Positions 33,834 to 42,421 of a DNA stretch of 64,000 nucleotides are shown piece by piece. The notes beneath the pieces were generated by a model. It was given only the letters and a program-made list of their open reading frames with translations. It searched no databases and was not told the origin of the DNA. Position 1 is the stretch's first letter; each line of letters opens with the position of its first letter. Made by a program: the position numbers and the translations under genes. Source of the DNA: Alloactinosynnema sp. L-07 (GTDB lineage: Bacteria > Actinomycetota > Actinomycetes > Mycobacteriales > Pseudonocardiaceae); NCBI RefSeq assembly GCF_900070365.1, contig NZ_LN850107.1, positions 5,766,001-5,830,000 of the forward strand, in the 5' to 3' direction.

Positions 33834-36203
33834 ATGGCGCTGACCGATGACCGGATGCCACCCATGCCAAGCGGCCCCGAATCCGGCCTCGACCGCCAGC
33901 CACCCCAGGACCTCGCCGCCGAACAGAGCGTGCTCGGCGGCATGATGCTGTCCAAGGACGCCATCGCCGACGTCATCGAGGCGCTGCGCCCCGGCGACTT
34001 CTACCGCCCCGCGCACCAGATGATCTACGACTGCGTCCTCGACCTCTACGGCCGCGGCGAACCCGCCGACCCGATCATGGTCTCCGCCGAACTCGAACGC
34101 CGCGGCGAACTCCGCCGCGTCGGCGGCGCACCGTACCTGCACACCCTGATCGCCACCGTCCCGACCGCGGCCAACGCGGGCTATTACGCCGAGATCGTCG
34201 CCGAGAAGGCGATCCTGCGCAGGCTGGTCGAAGCGGGCACCCGCATCGTCCAACTCGGCTACCAGGGCGCCGAAGGCGCCGACGTCGCCGAGATCGTCGA
34301 CCGCGCGCAGTCCTCGATCTACGAGGTCACCGAACGCAGCATGAGCGAGGACTACGTCGCGCTCGAGGAACTGCTGCAGCCCACCATGGACGAGATCGAC
34401 GCGATCGCCTCCCGCGGCGGCAACTCCCTGGGCATCCCCACCGGCTTCACCGACCTGGATGAGGTCACCAACGGCCTGCACCCCGGCCAGATGATCATCG
34501 TCGCGGCCCGGCCCGGCGTGGGCAAGGCGCTGGCCCTGGACACGCCACTGCCCACCCCGACCGGGTGGACGACGATGGGCGATGTCAACGTCGGGGATTT
34601 GCTGATCGACGCCAACGGCAAGCCGACTCGCGTCGTCGCGGCTACTGACGTCTTGTTCGACCGACCGTGCTACGAAATCGAGTTCAGCGACGGGACGGTC
34701 ATCACCGCCGACGCCGAACACCAGTGGCTGACCAGCACCCGAGCGTCTCGACGGGCCGCCGGTGGACCCGACTCAGCGGTCCGTACGACCGCTGAGATCG
34801 CGGCCACGACACGCTGCGCGACGGCCGACACCAGGGTCAATCACGCCGTCGCCAACACCGCGCCGCTCTGTCTGGAGAGTGCCGATCTGCCGGTACCCGC
34901 CTATGTCCTCGGCGCGTGGCTCGGCGATGGGGACTCGGCAGGGTCCCGCTTCACGACCAACGATCCCGAGATCATCTGCCACATAGAAGCCGAGATCATC
35001 GAGGCTGATTCCAGGAGCGCCGAGCACGAACGCGGATCGCTGCAAGGAATCCTGCGGACGCTGGGTGTGCTCGGCGCCAAACACATTCCGGTCTCCTATC
35101 AGCGCGCGTCGGAGTCGCAACGGCGTGCGTTGTTGGCAGGCCTCATGGACACCGACGGAACCGTCACCGCCAGTGGCTCCGCACAGATCTCGGTCACCGA
35201 TAAACGGCTCGCCGACGACATCCATGAACTGATCATCGGCCTCGGTTATCGGTGCCGGATGCGAACCAAGCGGGTGCGCGGTCGCGACGAGTCTCGATCC
35301 ACCGCGTTCATCATGACGTTTACCACCGGGGACAGGATCTTCCGGCTCGAGCGCAAGCACCTCGTGCAGAAGGACCGACTCGCGGCTCGACCGCCCCGGC
35401 CCGCCGTGCGCTACATCGTCGATGTGCGCGCCGTGCCCACCGTGCCGGTCCGATGTGTCGAGGTCGACAACGCCGACCACTTGTATCTGGCCAGCCGATC
35501 CATGATCCCCACCCACAACTCGACGCTGGGGCTGGATTTCGCGCGATCGTGCTCGATCAAGCACGGGATGAGCAGCGTCATCTTCTCGCTCGAAATGAGC
35601 AAGACGGAGATCGTCATGCGCATGTTGTCCGCCGAGGCGCGGATTCGCCTCGGCGACATGCGTGGTGGGCGGATGAGCGACGACGATTGGACTCGGCTGG
35701 CGCGGCGGATGAGTGAGATCAGTGAGGCGCCGATCTTCATCGATGACTCGCCGAACATGACGATGATGGAGATCCGGGCGAAGGCTCGGCGGCTCAAGCA
35801 GCGGCATGATCTGAAGCTCGTCATCGTCGACTATCTGCAGCTGATGACCTCCGGCAAGCGGGTCGAGTCGCGGCAGCAGGAAGTCTCGGAGTTCTCCCGT
35901 CAGCTCAAGCTGCTGGCCAAGGAGATCGAGGTTCCGGTGGTGGCGATCAGTCAGCTGAACCGTGGTCCCGAACAGCGCACCGACAAGCGCCCGATGCTGT
36001 CCGACCTGCGTGAATCCGGATCGCTGGAGCAGGACGCCGACATCGTGCTGCTGGTCAACCGGCCCGACGCGTGGGAGCGCGACGACCCGCGCGCCGGTGA
36101 GGCCGACCTGATCATCGCCAAGCACCGTGCCGGGCCGACGGCGACCGTGGTCGTGGCCCACCAGCTGCACTACAGCCGGTTCGCGGACCTGGCCCAGGGC
36201 TGA
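33834..36203 (+). CDS. dnaB: replicative DNA helicase DnaB containing an intein
   Basis: The 789-aa precursor comprises a DnaB N-terminal domain (about 25-130), a linker and a RecA-like helicase domain. The Walker A loop (ARPGVGK then STLGLDF) is split by a 331-aa intein at residues 232-562; the spliced helicase is 458 aa. The later motifs are intact: IFSLEMSK, KLVIVDYLQLM (Walker B), ISQLNRGPEQR, LRESGSLEQDAD. ATG 33834 (MALTDDRMPP) has GGGGCGC nearby, with a weak spacing. The helicase unwinds DNA ahead of the fork. Location after rplI matches mycobacteria, where dnaB also often carries an intein. Confidence 0.96.
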   Translation: MALTDDRMPPMPSGPESGLDRQPPQDLAAEQSVLGGMMLSKDAIADVIEALRPGDFYRPAHQMIYDCVLDLYGRGEPADPIMVSAELERRGELRRVGGAPYLHTLIATVPTAANAGYYAEIVAEKAILRRLVEAGTRIVQLGYQGAEGADVAEIVDRAQSSIYEVTERSMSEDYVALEELLQPTMDEIDAIASRGGNSLGIPTGFTDLDEVTNGLHPGQMIIVAARPGVGKALALDTPLPTPTGWTTMGDVNVGDLLIDANGKPTRVVAATDVLFDRPCYEIEFSDGTVITADAEHQWLTSTRASRRAAGGPDSAVRTTAEIAATTRCATADTRVNHAVANTAPLCLESADLPVPAYVLGAWLGDGDSAGSRFTTNDPEIICHIEAEIIEADSRSAEHERGSLQGILRTLGVLGAKHIPVSYQRASESQRRALLAGLMDTDGTVTASGSAQISVTDKRLADDIHELIIGLGYRCRMRTKRVRGRDESRSTAFIMTFTTGDRIFRLERKHLVQKDRLAARPPRPAVRYIVDVRAVPTVPVRCVEVDNADHLYLASRSMIPTHNSTLGLDFARSCSIKHGMSSVIFSLEMSKTEIVMRMLSAEARIRLGDMRGGRMSDDDWTRLARRMSEISEAPIFIDDSPNMTMMEIRAKARRLKQRHDLKLVIVDYLQLMTSGKRVESRQQEVSEFSRQLKLLAKEIEVPVVAISQLNRGPEQRTDKRPMLSDLRESGSLEQDADIVLLVNRPDAWERDDPRAGEADLIIAKHRAGPTATVVVAHQLHYSRFADLAQG
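34527..35519 (+). mobile_element. DnaB intein with LAGLIDADG endonuclease, class-3-like
   Basis: The intein begins with Ala (ALALDTPLPT) after Gly-Lys of Walker A and ends PTHN before Ser+1. With no Cys or Ser at position 1, normal class 1 splicing is not possible. The class 3 triplet is present: Trp in block B (DAEHQW, residue 298 of the precursor), Cys in block F (VPVRCVEVDN, 541) and Thr in block G (MIPTHN, 560). Two DOD endonuclease motifs are visible, LGAWLGDGD (359-367) and LLAGLMDTDG (433-442), with acidic residues retained, so homing activity may persist. Confidence 0.9.
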
Positions 36204-36247
36204 CCGACCCACAACTGGAATTTTCAACCAACCCTCCTCGTTGTGTT

Positions 36248-36261
36248 ACCTTGTTTAAGGT
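36248..36261 (+). promoter_or_regulatory. dyad in the promoter region of the dioxygenase-family gene
   Basis: acctt-gttt-aaggt (36248-36261) lies 24 bp before the ATG. DODA genes are often controlled by redox-sensing MarR/HxlR regulators with similar short dyads, but no such gene is adjacent here. Confidence 0.35.
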
Positions 36262-36285
36262 TCAACTATCGAGGGGTGACCCGTC

Positions 36286-37065
36286 ATGGCCCGACAGTCC
36301 GTCCTCTACCTCAGCCACGGCGCCCCGCCGCTGGCCGACGACCCGCTGTGGACCCAGCAGCTGCGCGACTGGTCGGCCGAGATCGATCGGCCGAGTGCGA
36401 TCCTGATCGTCTCCGCGCACTGGGAGGAAGCCCCGCTCACCTTGGGGGCCACCGAGACAGTGCCGCTGGTCTACGACTTCTGGGGCTTCCCCGAGCACTA
36501 CTACCAGGTGACCTACCCCGCCCCCGGCGCTCCGGCGCTGGCCGCGCGGGTGCGAGCGCTGCTGCGGTCCCAGGCCACGCCGATCGCCGACGACTCGGCG
36601 CGCGGGCTGGATCACGGCGCCTACGTTCCGCTGGTCGAGATGTATCCCGACGCGGACATCCCGGTCCTGCAGATCTCCATGCCGACGCTGGACCCGGCGG
36701 CACTGGTCGAGATCGGGCGCAAGCTCGCGCCGCTGCGCGACGAAGGTGTGCTGATCATCGGCAGCGGGTTCTTCACCCACAACCTCCGCGCCATGACCCC
36801 GCGGCTGGGGTCCGGCCACGCGCCGCCGTTGTGGTCGTCGGAGTTCGACGACTGGGGTGGCGAGGCGATCCTGGCCAACGACCTGGACGCGCTGATCGAC
36901 TTCGAGCACAAGGCGCCCGCCGCGAAGCTCGCCCACCCGCGCACCGAGCACTTCGCGCCGCTGTTCGTCGCGCTTGGTGCCAGCGCCGACACGCTGCGCG
37001 AACAGCGTTCGGTGATCGACGGGTTCTGGTTCGGCCTGGCGAAGCGCTCCTGGCAATTCGACTGA
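36286..37065 (+). CDS. DODA-type extradiol aromatic ring-opening dioxygenase family protein
   Basis: This 259-aa member of the class III (LigB-like) extradiol dioxygenases has the metal-site features LSHGAPP (His), IVSAHWEE (His), GLDHGAYVPL (His) and GSGFFTHNLRAM. YgiD/DODA-type proteins cleave DOPA-like catechols or quinols and are frequent in actinobacteria as stress genes. The true substrate is unknown. GAGGGG 9 nt before the ATG serves as ribosome binding site. The gene appears monocistronic. Confidence 0.88.
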   Translation: MARQSVLYLSHGAPPLADDPLWTQQLRDWSAEIDRPSAILIVSAHWEEAPLTLGATETVPLVYDFWGFPEHYYQVTYPAPGAPALAARVRALLRSQATPIADDSARGLDHGAYVPLVEMYPDADIPVLQISMPTLDPAALVEIGRKLAPLRDEGVLIIGSGFFTHNLRAMTPRLGSGHAPPLWSSEFDDWGGEAILANDLDALIDFEHKAPAAKLAHPRTEHFAPLFVALGASADTLREQRSVIDGFWFGLAKRSWQFD

Positions 37066-37163
37066 CCAAAGATCACCGGTACGGGTGGTATTAGGAGCTT
37101 GAACTGGCATAGGTCGACAAGGAAGGGTTCTGCGAAAGCTCTCAGCGACGGAGGTGCGGGCCG

Positions 37164-38012
37164 ATGAGCGCTGTCCACCTAGCCAACCCGACGGCTATCG
37201 ACGCCCGCTGGGACGAGCTGGTCGAGGAAATCCCCTTCGGCCTGGTGCTGCACGACCACCTGGGCACGGTCGTGGCGACCAACACCAAAGCCGCCGACCT
37301 GCTCGACCTGCACCCCGACCAACTCCGCGCGGGCACCCACCCCGCCGACTGGCGGCTGTGCGACGACGCGGGCGCCCCGCTGCCGAGGATGGCGGAACTG
37401 GCTGGTCAGACCGCACGCGCGGGCGCCCCGACCACGGTGGCGTTCGTACTCACCCGCGGCACGCTGCCCTTCCGGCGGCTCTGGGCCGACCTGCACCCGG
37501 TGACCTGCCGCGGCCAGCGGATGGCCCTGCTGGTCCTGCGGCCGGTGGAGGCCGAACCGTTGCGCGGCCTGCTCGACCCGACCACCGGCCTGCCGCACCG
37601 GGCGCTGCTGTTCGACCGGATCGAGCAGAGCCTGGCCAGGGCCAGGGTGCACGGCACCCGGATGACGCTGGTGCTCGCCGACGTGCGCGCGCTCGGCGCG
37701 ATCAACGCCAAGCACGGCTTCGACCACGGCGACGAACTACTCACCCGGCTCGCCGCCCGCCTCCGCCGCGACCTGCGGGAAGACCAGACCGTCGCCAGGT
37801 ACACCGGTGGCACGTTCGCCGTGGTGACCGAGCATCCGGGCGGGTCCGGTGACGCCATCGCCGAACAGGTGCGCGCCGCCGCCGAGGTGCCCACCAGGGT
37901 GAACCGGCGTCTCGTTCACCCGACCCTGCGCCTGGGCTGGGTCAGCAGCGACGGCGGCTCGACCGTCCACCAGCTGATCTCCGAAGCCGAGACCCGCCTA
38001 GCCGGTTCCTGA
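37164..38012 (+). CDS. PAS and degenerate GGDEF domain protein
   Basis: This 282-aa soluble protein has a PAS-like sensor at about residues 15-125 (IPFGLVLHDHLGTVVATN) and a GGDEF-fold domain at 135-280 (DPTTGLPHRALLFDRIEQ). The signature GG(D/E)EF is replaced by TGGTF (ARYTGGTFAVV), so the acidic metal-binding pair is missing and cyclic-di-GMP synthesis is unlikely. An RxxD-like RRDL stretch precedes it. It may act as a nucleotide-binding receptor or partner. A terminator follows 10 bp after the stop. Confidence 0.8.
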   Translation: MSAVHLANPTAIDARWDELVEEIPFGLVLHDHLGTVVATNTKAADLLDLHPDQLRAGTHPADWRLCDDAGAPLPRMAELAGQTARAGAPTTVAFVLTRGTLPFRRLWADLHPVTCRGQRMALLVLRPVEAEPLRGLLDPTTGLPHRALLFDRIEQSLARARVHGTRMTLVLADVRALGAINAKHGFDHGDELLTRLAARLRRDLREDQTVARYTGGTFAVVTEHPGGSGDAIAEQVRAAAEVPTRVNRRLVHPTLRLGWVSSDGGSTVHQLISEAETRLAGS

Positions 38013-38021
38013 GACAAGCGA

Positions 38022-38048
38022 AAAGCCCCGCCTGGGAGGCGGGGCTTT
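38022..38048. terminator. bidirectional terminator
   Basis: Stem aaagccccgcc (38022-38032) pairs with ggcggggcttt (38038-38048) across a 5-nt loop. The A- and T-runs at both sides make it functional for both convergent genes. Confidence 0.9.
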
Positions 38049-38147
38049 CGCTATCTGGGAGGTAGTGCGTGGGTGGGCCCGGGGCGGGGGAACCCCGGGC
38101 CCATCCGAAACCGATCAGTGGTCAGCTGATCGGGAACCCGTCGGTGG

Positions 38148-41100
38148 TCAGCCGATCGGGAAGTGGCCGAAGGCTCCGGCCAGCTGCGACTGGGTGTCGG
38201 CCAGCGAGCTCCGGCCGTCGACGTCAGCCGGGAGTTCCGGCGCCTGCACACCCGCGAGCGCGGGGGTCTGCACCGGCAGGCGACCCAGGGACGGGGCCTG
38301 GAACAGGTTCCCCGAGAACACGCCGCGCAGGTTGTCCAGGCCGGGCATGGCCGGGGCAGCGAAACGCGGGGCGGGGCGCTGGCCGGGCAGGCCACCACCC
38401 AGGTTGTTGCCGCCAAGGGAGCCGGTCAGGCCCTTGATGGCGTCGAGGTTCAGCGCGCCGAACGGGTTGGCCACGTCGGACCGGGCGGTGCCGCGGCCGG
38501 GCAGGGAGCCCAGCTTCGGCATCCGCGGCAGCGCGGCGGCTTCGAGGCCACCGGCCTGCGGCAGCTCGACCTGCGGGCCGTCCTCACCGACGGTGATGTC
38601 GCGGGTGTCGGTGGAGTAGGTCATGGCCTCGGCGACGACCTCGACGGGCACGTCGTAGACCGGGGCGTCGGCGCCGACCGGCGCGGCCAGGTCGATGCCG
38701 TTGAGGCTGCCGCCCTCGCCGCTGGTGCTCGTGGCGCCACCCGCGGTGCCCTGGGTGTTGCTGTCGGACGCGGCGACCGAGTCGCTGGCGACCGCGGCGA
38801 CGGCGTCGCCGTGCGGCTGGGCGACGGCCGCGGCGGGCACGTCGACCAGGTTGCCGGACAGGAAGCCGAAGTCGCCGTTGCTGTCGACGTCGCCACCCGA
38901 GGCGGCGTTGGTGTCGTTGGTCGCGGCGGCGGTGTTCTGGCCGCCGACGCCCGACGCGGCCGCGCCGAACGACTGGACGACCGGCAGCGCCTGGGCGCTG
39001 ACCACGTTGCCCGCGATCGCGCCGTTCTCACCGGTGGTGGCGGCGGTGCCACCCGCGGTCGAGTTGGTCACGCTCTCGGCGGCTGCGTCGTTGAGGCCGA
39101 GGACCGCGGCCGACTCGCCGAAGACCTGGGCCGCCGAGCCCGCCGGGGCCGAGACGATGTTGCCGGAGCCGCTGCCGTTCTCGCCGGTGCTCTCGGCGTA
39201 GCCGCCGGAGGTCGACGTGACGTCGTTGCTGCCGGTGGTGCTGCCGTTGCCGACCGCGGTCGCGCCCGAGGAGAACGCCTGGGTCGGGACGGCGACCGGA
39301 GCCTGGACGATGTTGCCCGCCAGGGAACCGCCGTCGCCCTTGGCGCGGGAGTAGCCACCGGCGGTGATGTCGCTGGCGGTGTCGGTGGTGGCGTCGGTGT
39401 TGGCCACCGCGCCCGCGCCGTTGCCGGTGACCTGGGCCGGGCCGGAGACCGGGACGGTCACCAGGTTCGAGGCCAGGGTGCCTGCGTCGTCGACGGTGTT
39501 GTTGTCGCCACCGGAGCTGGTGACCTTCGACTCGGTGGTGGTGGTCTCCGAGGAGCCGCCCGCGCCGACGGTGTTGCCGAGCAGCTCGGCGGGCATGGCC
39601 ACCGGCACGGTGCCCGCGTTGCCGCTGCCGACACTGTCGTTGCCGGTCGTGCCCGCGTCGCCGCCGGACTCGGTGTTGCTGGTGTTGTCGCAGACCGCGC
39701 CCGCCTGGCCCGCGCCGCCGCCGGTGTTGCCGCAAGCGTCGATCGGGGCCGCGACCGACGGCTCGAGCACGGCGCCGGACAGCACGCTGCCGTCGCCCTT
39801 GGTGTAGGAGTGGCCGCCCGCGCTGGAGTCGACGGAGGTCGCCGAGTCGGTGAACGCGTTGCCGATGGCGCCCGCGGCGTTGCCCGCGCCCTGGGTCGGG
39901 ATGGCGACCGGGGCGTGCGCGACGGCACCGGACAGGGTGGAGCCCTCACCGGAGGTGAGGTTGCCGCCGCCCGCCTCGGCGTCGCCGCTGCTGTCGCAGG
40001 CGGCGTCGCTGTTGCCGACACCCGCGGCGGCATTGCAGGTCAGCGCGACCGGGCCGGCCAGCGCGGGCTGCACGACGTTGCCGGACGCGGTGGCCGGGTC
40101 GCCGTTGGTGGTGATGTAGTTCTGCGAGTCGAAGATCCCCAGCGCCTCGTCGCCCGCCTTGGCGAAGGCGGTGCTGCTGCTGTAGGTCTCGGAGATGCCC
40201 GCGACGGCCACGGAGTTGCCGTTGCCCTGGACCGGGGAGCCGATGGGCACCGCGCCCGCGTTGCCCGAGATCGACCCGTCCTGGCCGCTGGTCCAGATGG
40301 TGCCGCCGGAGGTGGCCTCCGACGAGCTGGCCGAGTCGGCCGTGGCGTTTCCGCCGACCGCGCCCGCGTTGCCGTTGAGCTGGGCCGGGGTGGCCAGGTG
40401 GCCCGCGAGGACGTTGCCCGAGATGGAGCCGTGGGTGCCGTCGGTCTCGACGCTGCCGCCGGAGGAGGCCGACTGCGACGCGGTGTTGTAGGTGTCGGCG
40501 TTGCCGAGCACGGCCAGCGCGTTGCCGGTGATCTGGACGGGCGCGGCCCAGTCCAGGACGACGACGTTGCCCGCCAAGCCGCTGTCGGCACCCGAGGTGA
40601 CGATCGGGCCGCCGTGCGCGACGTGCTGCTCGGAGTTGTTCTCCACCTGGGCGTTGCCGAGAACGCCGATCGCGTTGCCGGAGATGTCGACCGGGACGAC
40701 CACGTCGCCGACGACCTTGTTGTCGCGCAGCGTGTCGCCGTCGTGGGTCGCGGTGCGCGGGGCGACCGCCGAGCCCTGGCCCAGGGCGCCGGTGAGCGGG
40801 GCCAGCCCGGCGGCCGGGGCCAGCGGGCCCGCCTGGCCGGTGGGCAGCGCCGGAGTCGCCATGCCTGGAGTGGGCAGGCCCGAGGTCGGCAGAGCCGGGG
40901 TGGCTGCGCCCTTCATGGGCAGCGCGGGAGCGGCCAGGCCCGAGGTGGGCAGGGCCGGGGTGGCGGCGCCCCCTGCGGGCACCGCCCTGGTCAGGTCGCT
41001 CGGCGACACCGTGAGGTCACGGTTGAAGCCGGGCAGGTCCTTCTGGCCGAACGGGGTGCCCAGCGCGTTGTTGTCGATCTTGACCGGGATCTTGACCGAC

Positions 41101-41228
41101 CCGTCCAGCGCCGATGGCGGCTGGTCCGGGCTCACAACGTCGTCGGCGGAGGCGATGCCGGTACCCAGCATCAGCAAACCACCCGTGACCAGCGCGGTCT
41201 GCAAGCCGCGCTTCGCCCAGGTCTGCAT
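38148..41228 (-). CDS. giant secreted protein of about 13 chaplin-like repeats
   Basis: This 1026-aa precursor has a signal peptide (1-28, ending ASA) and an Ala/Pro-rich segment with repeated ATPALP motifs (about 85-135). About 13 tandem repeats of roughly 51 aa follow. Each has the plan (L/I)SGNVV..PV..P.Q..GNA..V.GN, a Ser/Thr/Asn-rich stretch, SGG, and T.G..GS. The SGNVV-PV-P-GN pattern is that of chaplins, the amyloid surfactants of aerial hyphae. Two repeats (5th and 7th) keep the chaplin-type Cys pair (CGNTGGGAGQAGAVC). A 150-aa Gly/Pro/Leu-rich tail ends the protein. ATG 41228 has GAAGGAG upstream. The 3' end of the gene is partly duplicated after the stop (38110-38160). Confidence 0.75.
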   Translation of the reverse strand: MQTWAKRGLQTALVTGGLLMLGTGIASADDVVSPDQPPSALDGSVKIPVKIDNNALGTPFGQKDLPGFNRDLTVSPSDLTRAVPAGGAATPALPTSGLAAPALPMKGAATPALPTSGLPTPGMATPALPTGQAGPLAPAAGLAPLTGALGQGSAVAPRTATHDGDTLRDNKVVGDVVVPVDISGNAIGVLGNAQVENNSEQHVAHGGPIVTSGADSGLAGNVVVLDWAAPVQITGNALAVLGNADTYNTASQSASSGGSVETDGTHGSISGNVLAGHLATPAQLNGNAGAVGGNATADSASSSEATSGGTIWTSGQDGSISGNAGAVPIGSPVQGNGNSVAVAGISETYSSSTAFAKAGDEALGIFDSQNYITTNGDPATASGNVVQPALAGPVALTCNAAAGVGNSDAACDSSGDAEAGGGNLTSGEGSTLSGAVAHAPVAIPTQGAGNAAGAIGNAFTDSATSVDSSAGGHSYTKGDGSVLSGAVLEPSVAAPIDACGNTGGGAGQAGAVCDNTSNTESGGDAGTTGNDSVGSGNAGTVPVAMPAELLGNTVGAGGSSETTTTESKVTSSGGDNNTVDDAGTLASNLVTVPVSGPAQVTGNGAGAVANTDATTDTASDITAGGYSRAKGDGGSLAGNIVQAPVAVPTQAFSSGATAVGNGSTTGSNDVTSTSGGYAESTGENGSGSGNIVSAPAGSAAQVFGESAAVLGLNDAAAESVTNSTAGGTAATTGENGAIAGNVVSAQALPVVQSFGAAASGVGGQNTAAATNDTNAASGGDVDSNGDFGFLSGNLVDVPAAAVAQPHGDAVAAVASDSVAASDSNTQGTAGGATSTSGEGGSLNGIDLAAPVGADAPVYDVPVEVVAEAMTYSTDTRDITVGEDGPQVELPQAGGLEAAALPRMPKLGSLPGRGTARSDVANPFGALNLDAIKGLTGSLGGNNLGGGLPGQRPAPRFAAPAMPGLDNLRGVFSGNLFQAPSLGRLPVQTPALAGVQAPELPADVDGRSSLADTQSQLAGAFGHFPIG

Positions 41229-41425
41229 TCTGGTGTTCTCCTTCTCGGTTTCCCATACGGGGGATGAGCGGATGACCGGACGCCTTAAGGCGTCGGGGCT
41301 CTGCGGCCATCTGCGTTCAGGGGTTGCGGGAGAAGCCCGCGGAGGGTGTTGGCACGGCCTGGGCATGCCGATCTACGCGCATGACCGTACGAAGCTCTTC
41401 AGTGGCTTCGCGACCGCGCGGGAAT

Positions 41426-42214
41426 TCAGTCGGGAGTGACGCCGGGCTGCGCGCCGACGGCGGCGGGCAGGTTGACCTGGGCCGAGCGCGGGGCGTCGGC
41501 GGTGTTCAGGTCGGTGCCCGACGGAACCGAGGACAGCAGGCCGAAGCTCGGCGCATCCACGGAGCCGGATCCGGTGTGACCGGAGCCAACGGGGGCGGGA
41601 ACGCTCAGCGGCACCAGGGGGCTGGTGGGCTGGGTCGGAGCCTCGTCGGAGGTCTCCGGCGATCCACGCCGGGACATCCCGTCGGAGAGGGCACGCTCCT
41701 GCGCGCCCGCGACGGTGTTCTGGTCGATCGCGCCTGGCCGCACCCCGACAAGAGTGGTGGCCGTGGCGATCGGCGCGGTGACGACCCCGACGGCGGAGCC
41801 GTGGTCCGCGGTGTCACCGGGCTGGGTGGTGCTGGGAATGTCGACGTCGGCCACGTCGTCGATCCGCTCGATCGGCGGCGTGGTGGTGGTGACGTCGAAC
41901 CGCTCGGTGATCTTGCGGCCGACCTCGTCGAACGCCGCCTTCGCCTGCTCACCGAACGCGGGGTCCGGTTCACCGAGGATCCGGCCGATGGCTTCGGTCA
42001 GGTCGGAGACCCGGACCGGGCTGTCGGCGGGCAGGACGGAGTCGATGCGCTCGATCCCGCCGGAGGGCAGGTCGAGCGGCGAGTCCGCGGCGGCGGAGGC
42101 TGAAGAGAACGCCCATGCCGCCGCGGTCGTGGCGAGCGCGCCGCCGAGAACCATGAGCGTGCGAGAGACCACGCGCCGCATGACTGCGGTCGTCTCCCTC
42201 TTCGCCTGGTTCAC
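41426..42214 (-). CDS. exported Ser/Thr/Pro-rich protein of unknown function
   Basis: This 262-aa product has an N-terminal signal sequence (hydrophobic stretch to about residue 42, ASAAADS), then a helical segment (SDLTEAIGRILGEPDPAFGEQAKAAF in part), and a low-complexity Thr/Ser/Pro-rich remainder. No family is recognised. An internal ATG (42181, MRRVVSRTL) with GGGAG upstream is an alternative start that keeps the signal peptide. It is transcribed towards the chaplin-like gene with 197 bp between, so a related surface role is possible. Confidence 0.6.
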   Translation of the reverse strand: MNQAKRETTAVMRRVVSRTLMVLGGALATTAAAWAFSSASAAADSPLDLPSGGIERIDSVLPADSPVRVSDLTEAIGRILGEPDPAFGEQAKAAFDEVGRKITERFDVTTTTPPIERIDDVADVDIPSTTQPGDTADHGSAVGVVTAPIATATTLVGVRPGAIDQNTVAGAQERALSDGMSRRGSPETSDEAPTQPTSPLVPLSVPAPVGSGHTGSGSVDAPSFGLLSSVPSGTDLNTADAPRSAQVNLPAAVGAQPGVTPD

Positions 42215-42421
42215 GTGCGGATACCTGCCTACGTCCGGGAATCTGTGGCCGCACGGCGATCACCGTGCACCGCAGACACTGACATCACCGGCCGTCGTTA
42301 TGCACGCGTGACACAGGATGCCCACCTGATCGTGTGACGAACACAGAGTGTCTCCACAGATCACTTTCGGTAGTAACCCTGCTCCAGGCCGTCAATGTCG
42401 AAAACTGTCCACAGGTGTGGA

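Noticed and set aside
38163..41267. A 1034-codon plus-strand open frame over the chaplin-like gene
   Set aside because: Antisense shadow created by the repeat structure; the minus-strand product has a signal peptide and ribosome binding site while this one has none.
42345..42420. Further DnaA boxes (ctgtccaca, gtctccaca) upstream of the beta-helix membrane gene
   Set aside because: Single imperfect matches without the paired 11-bp arrangement; expected by chance.
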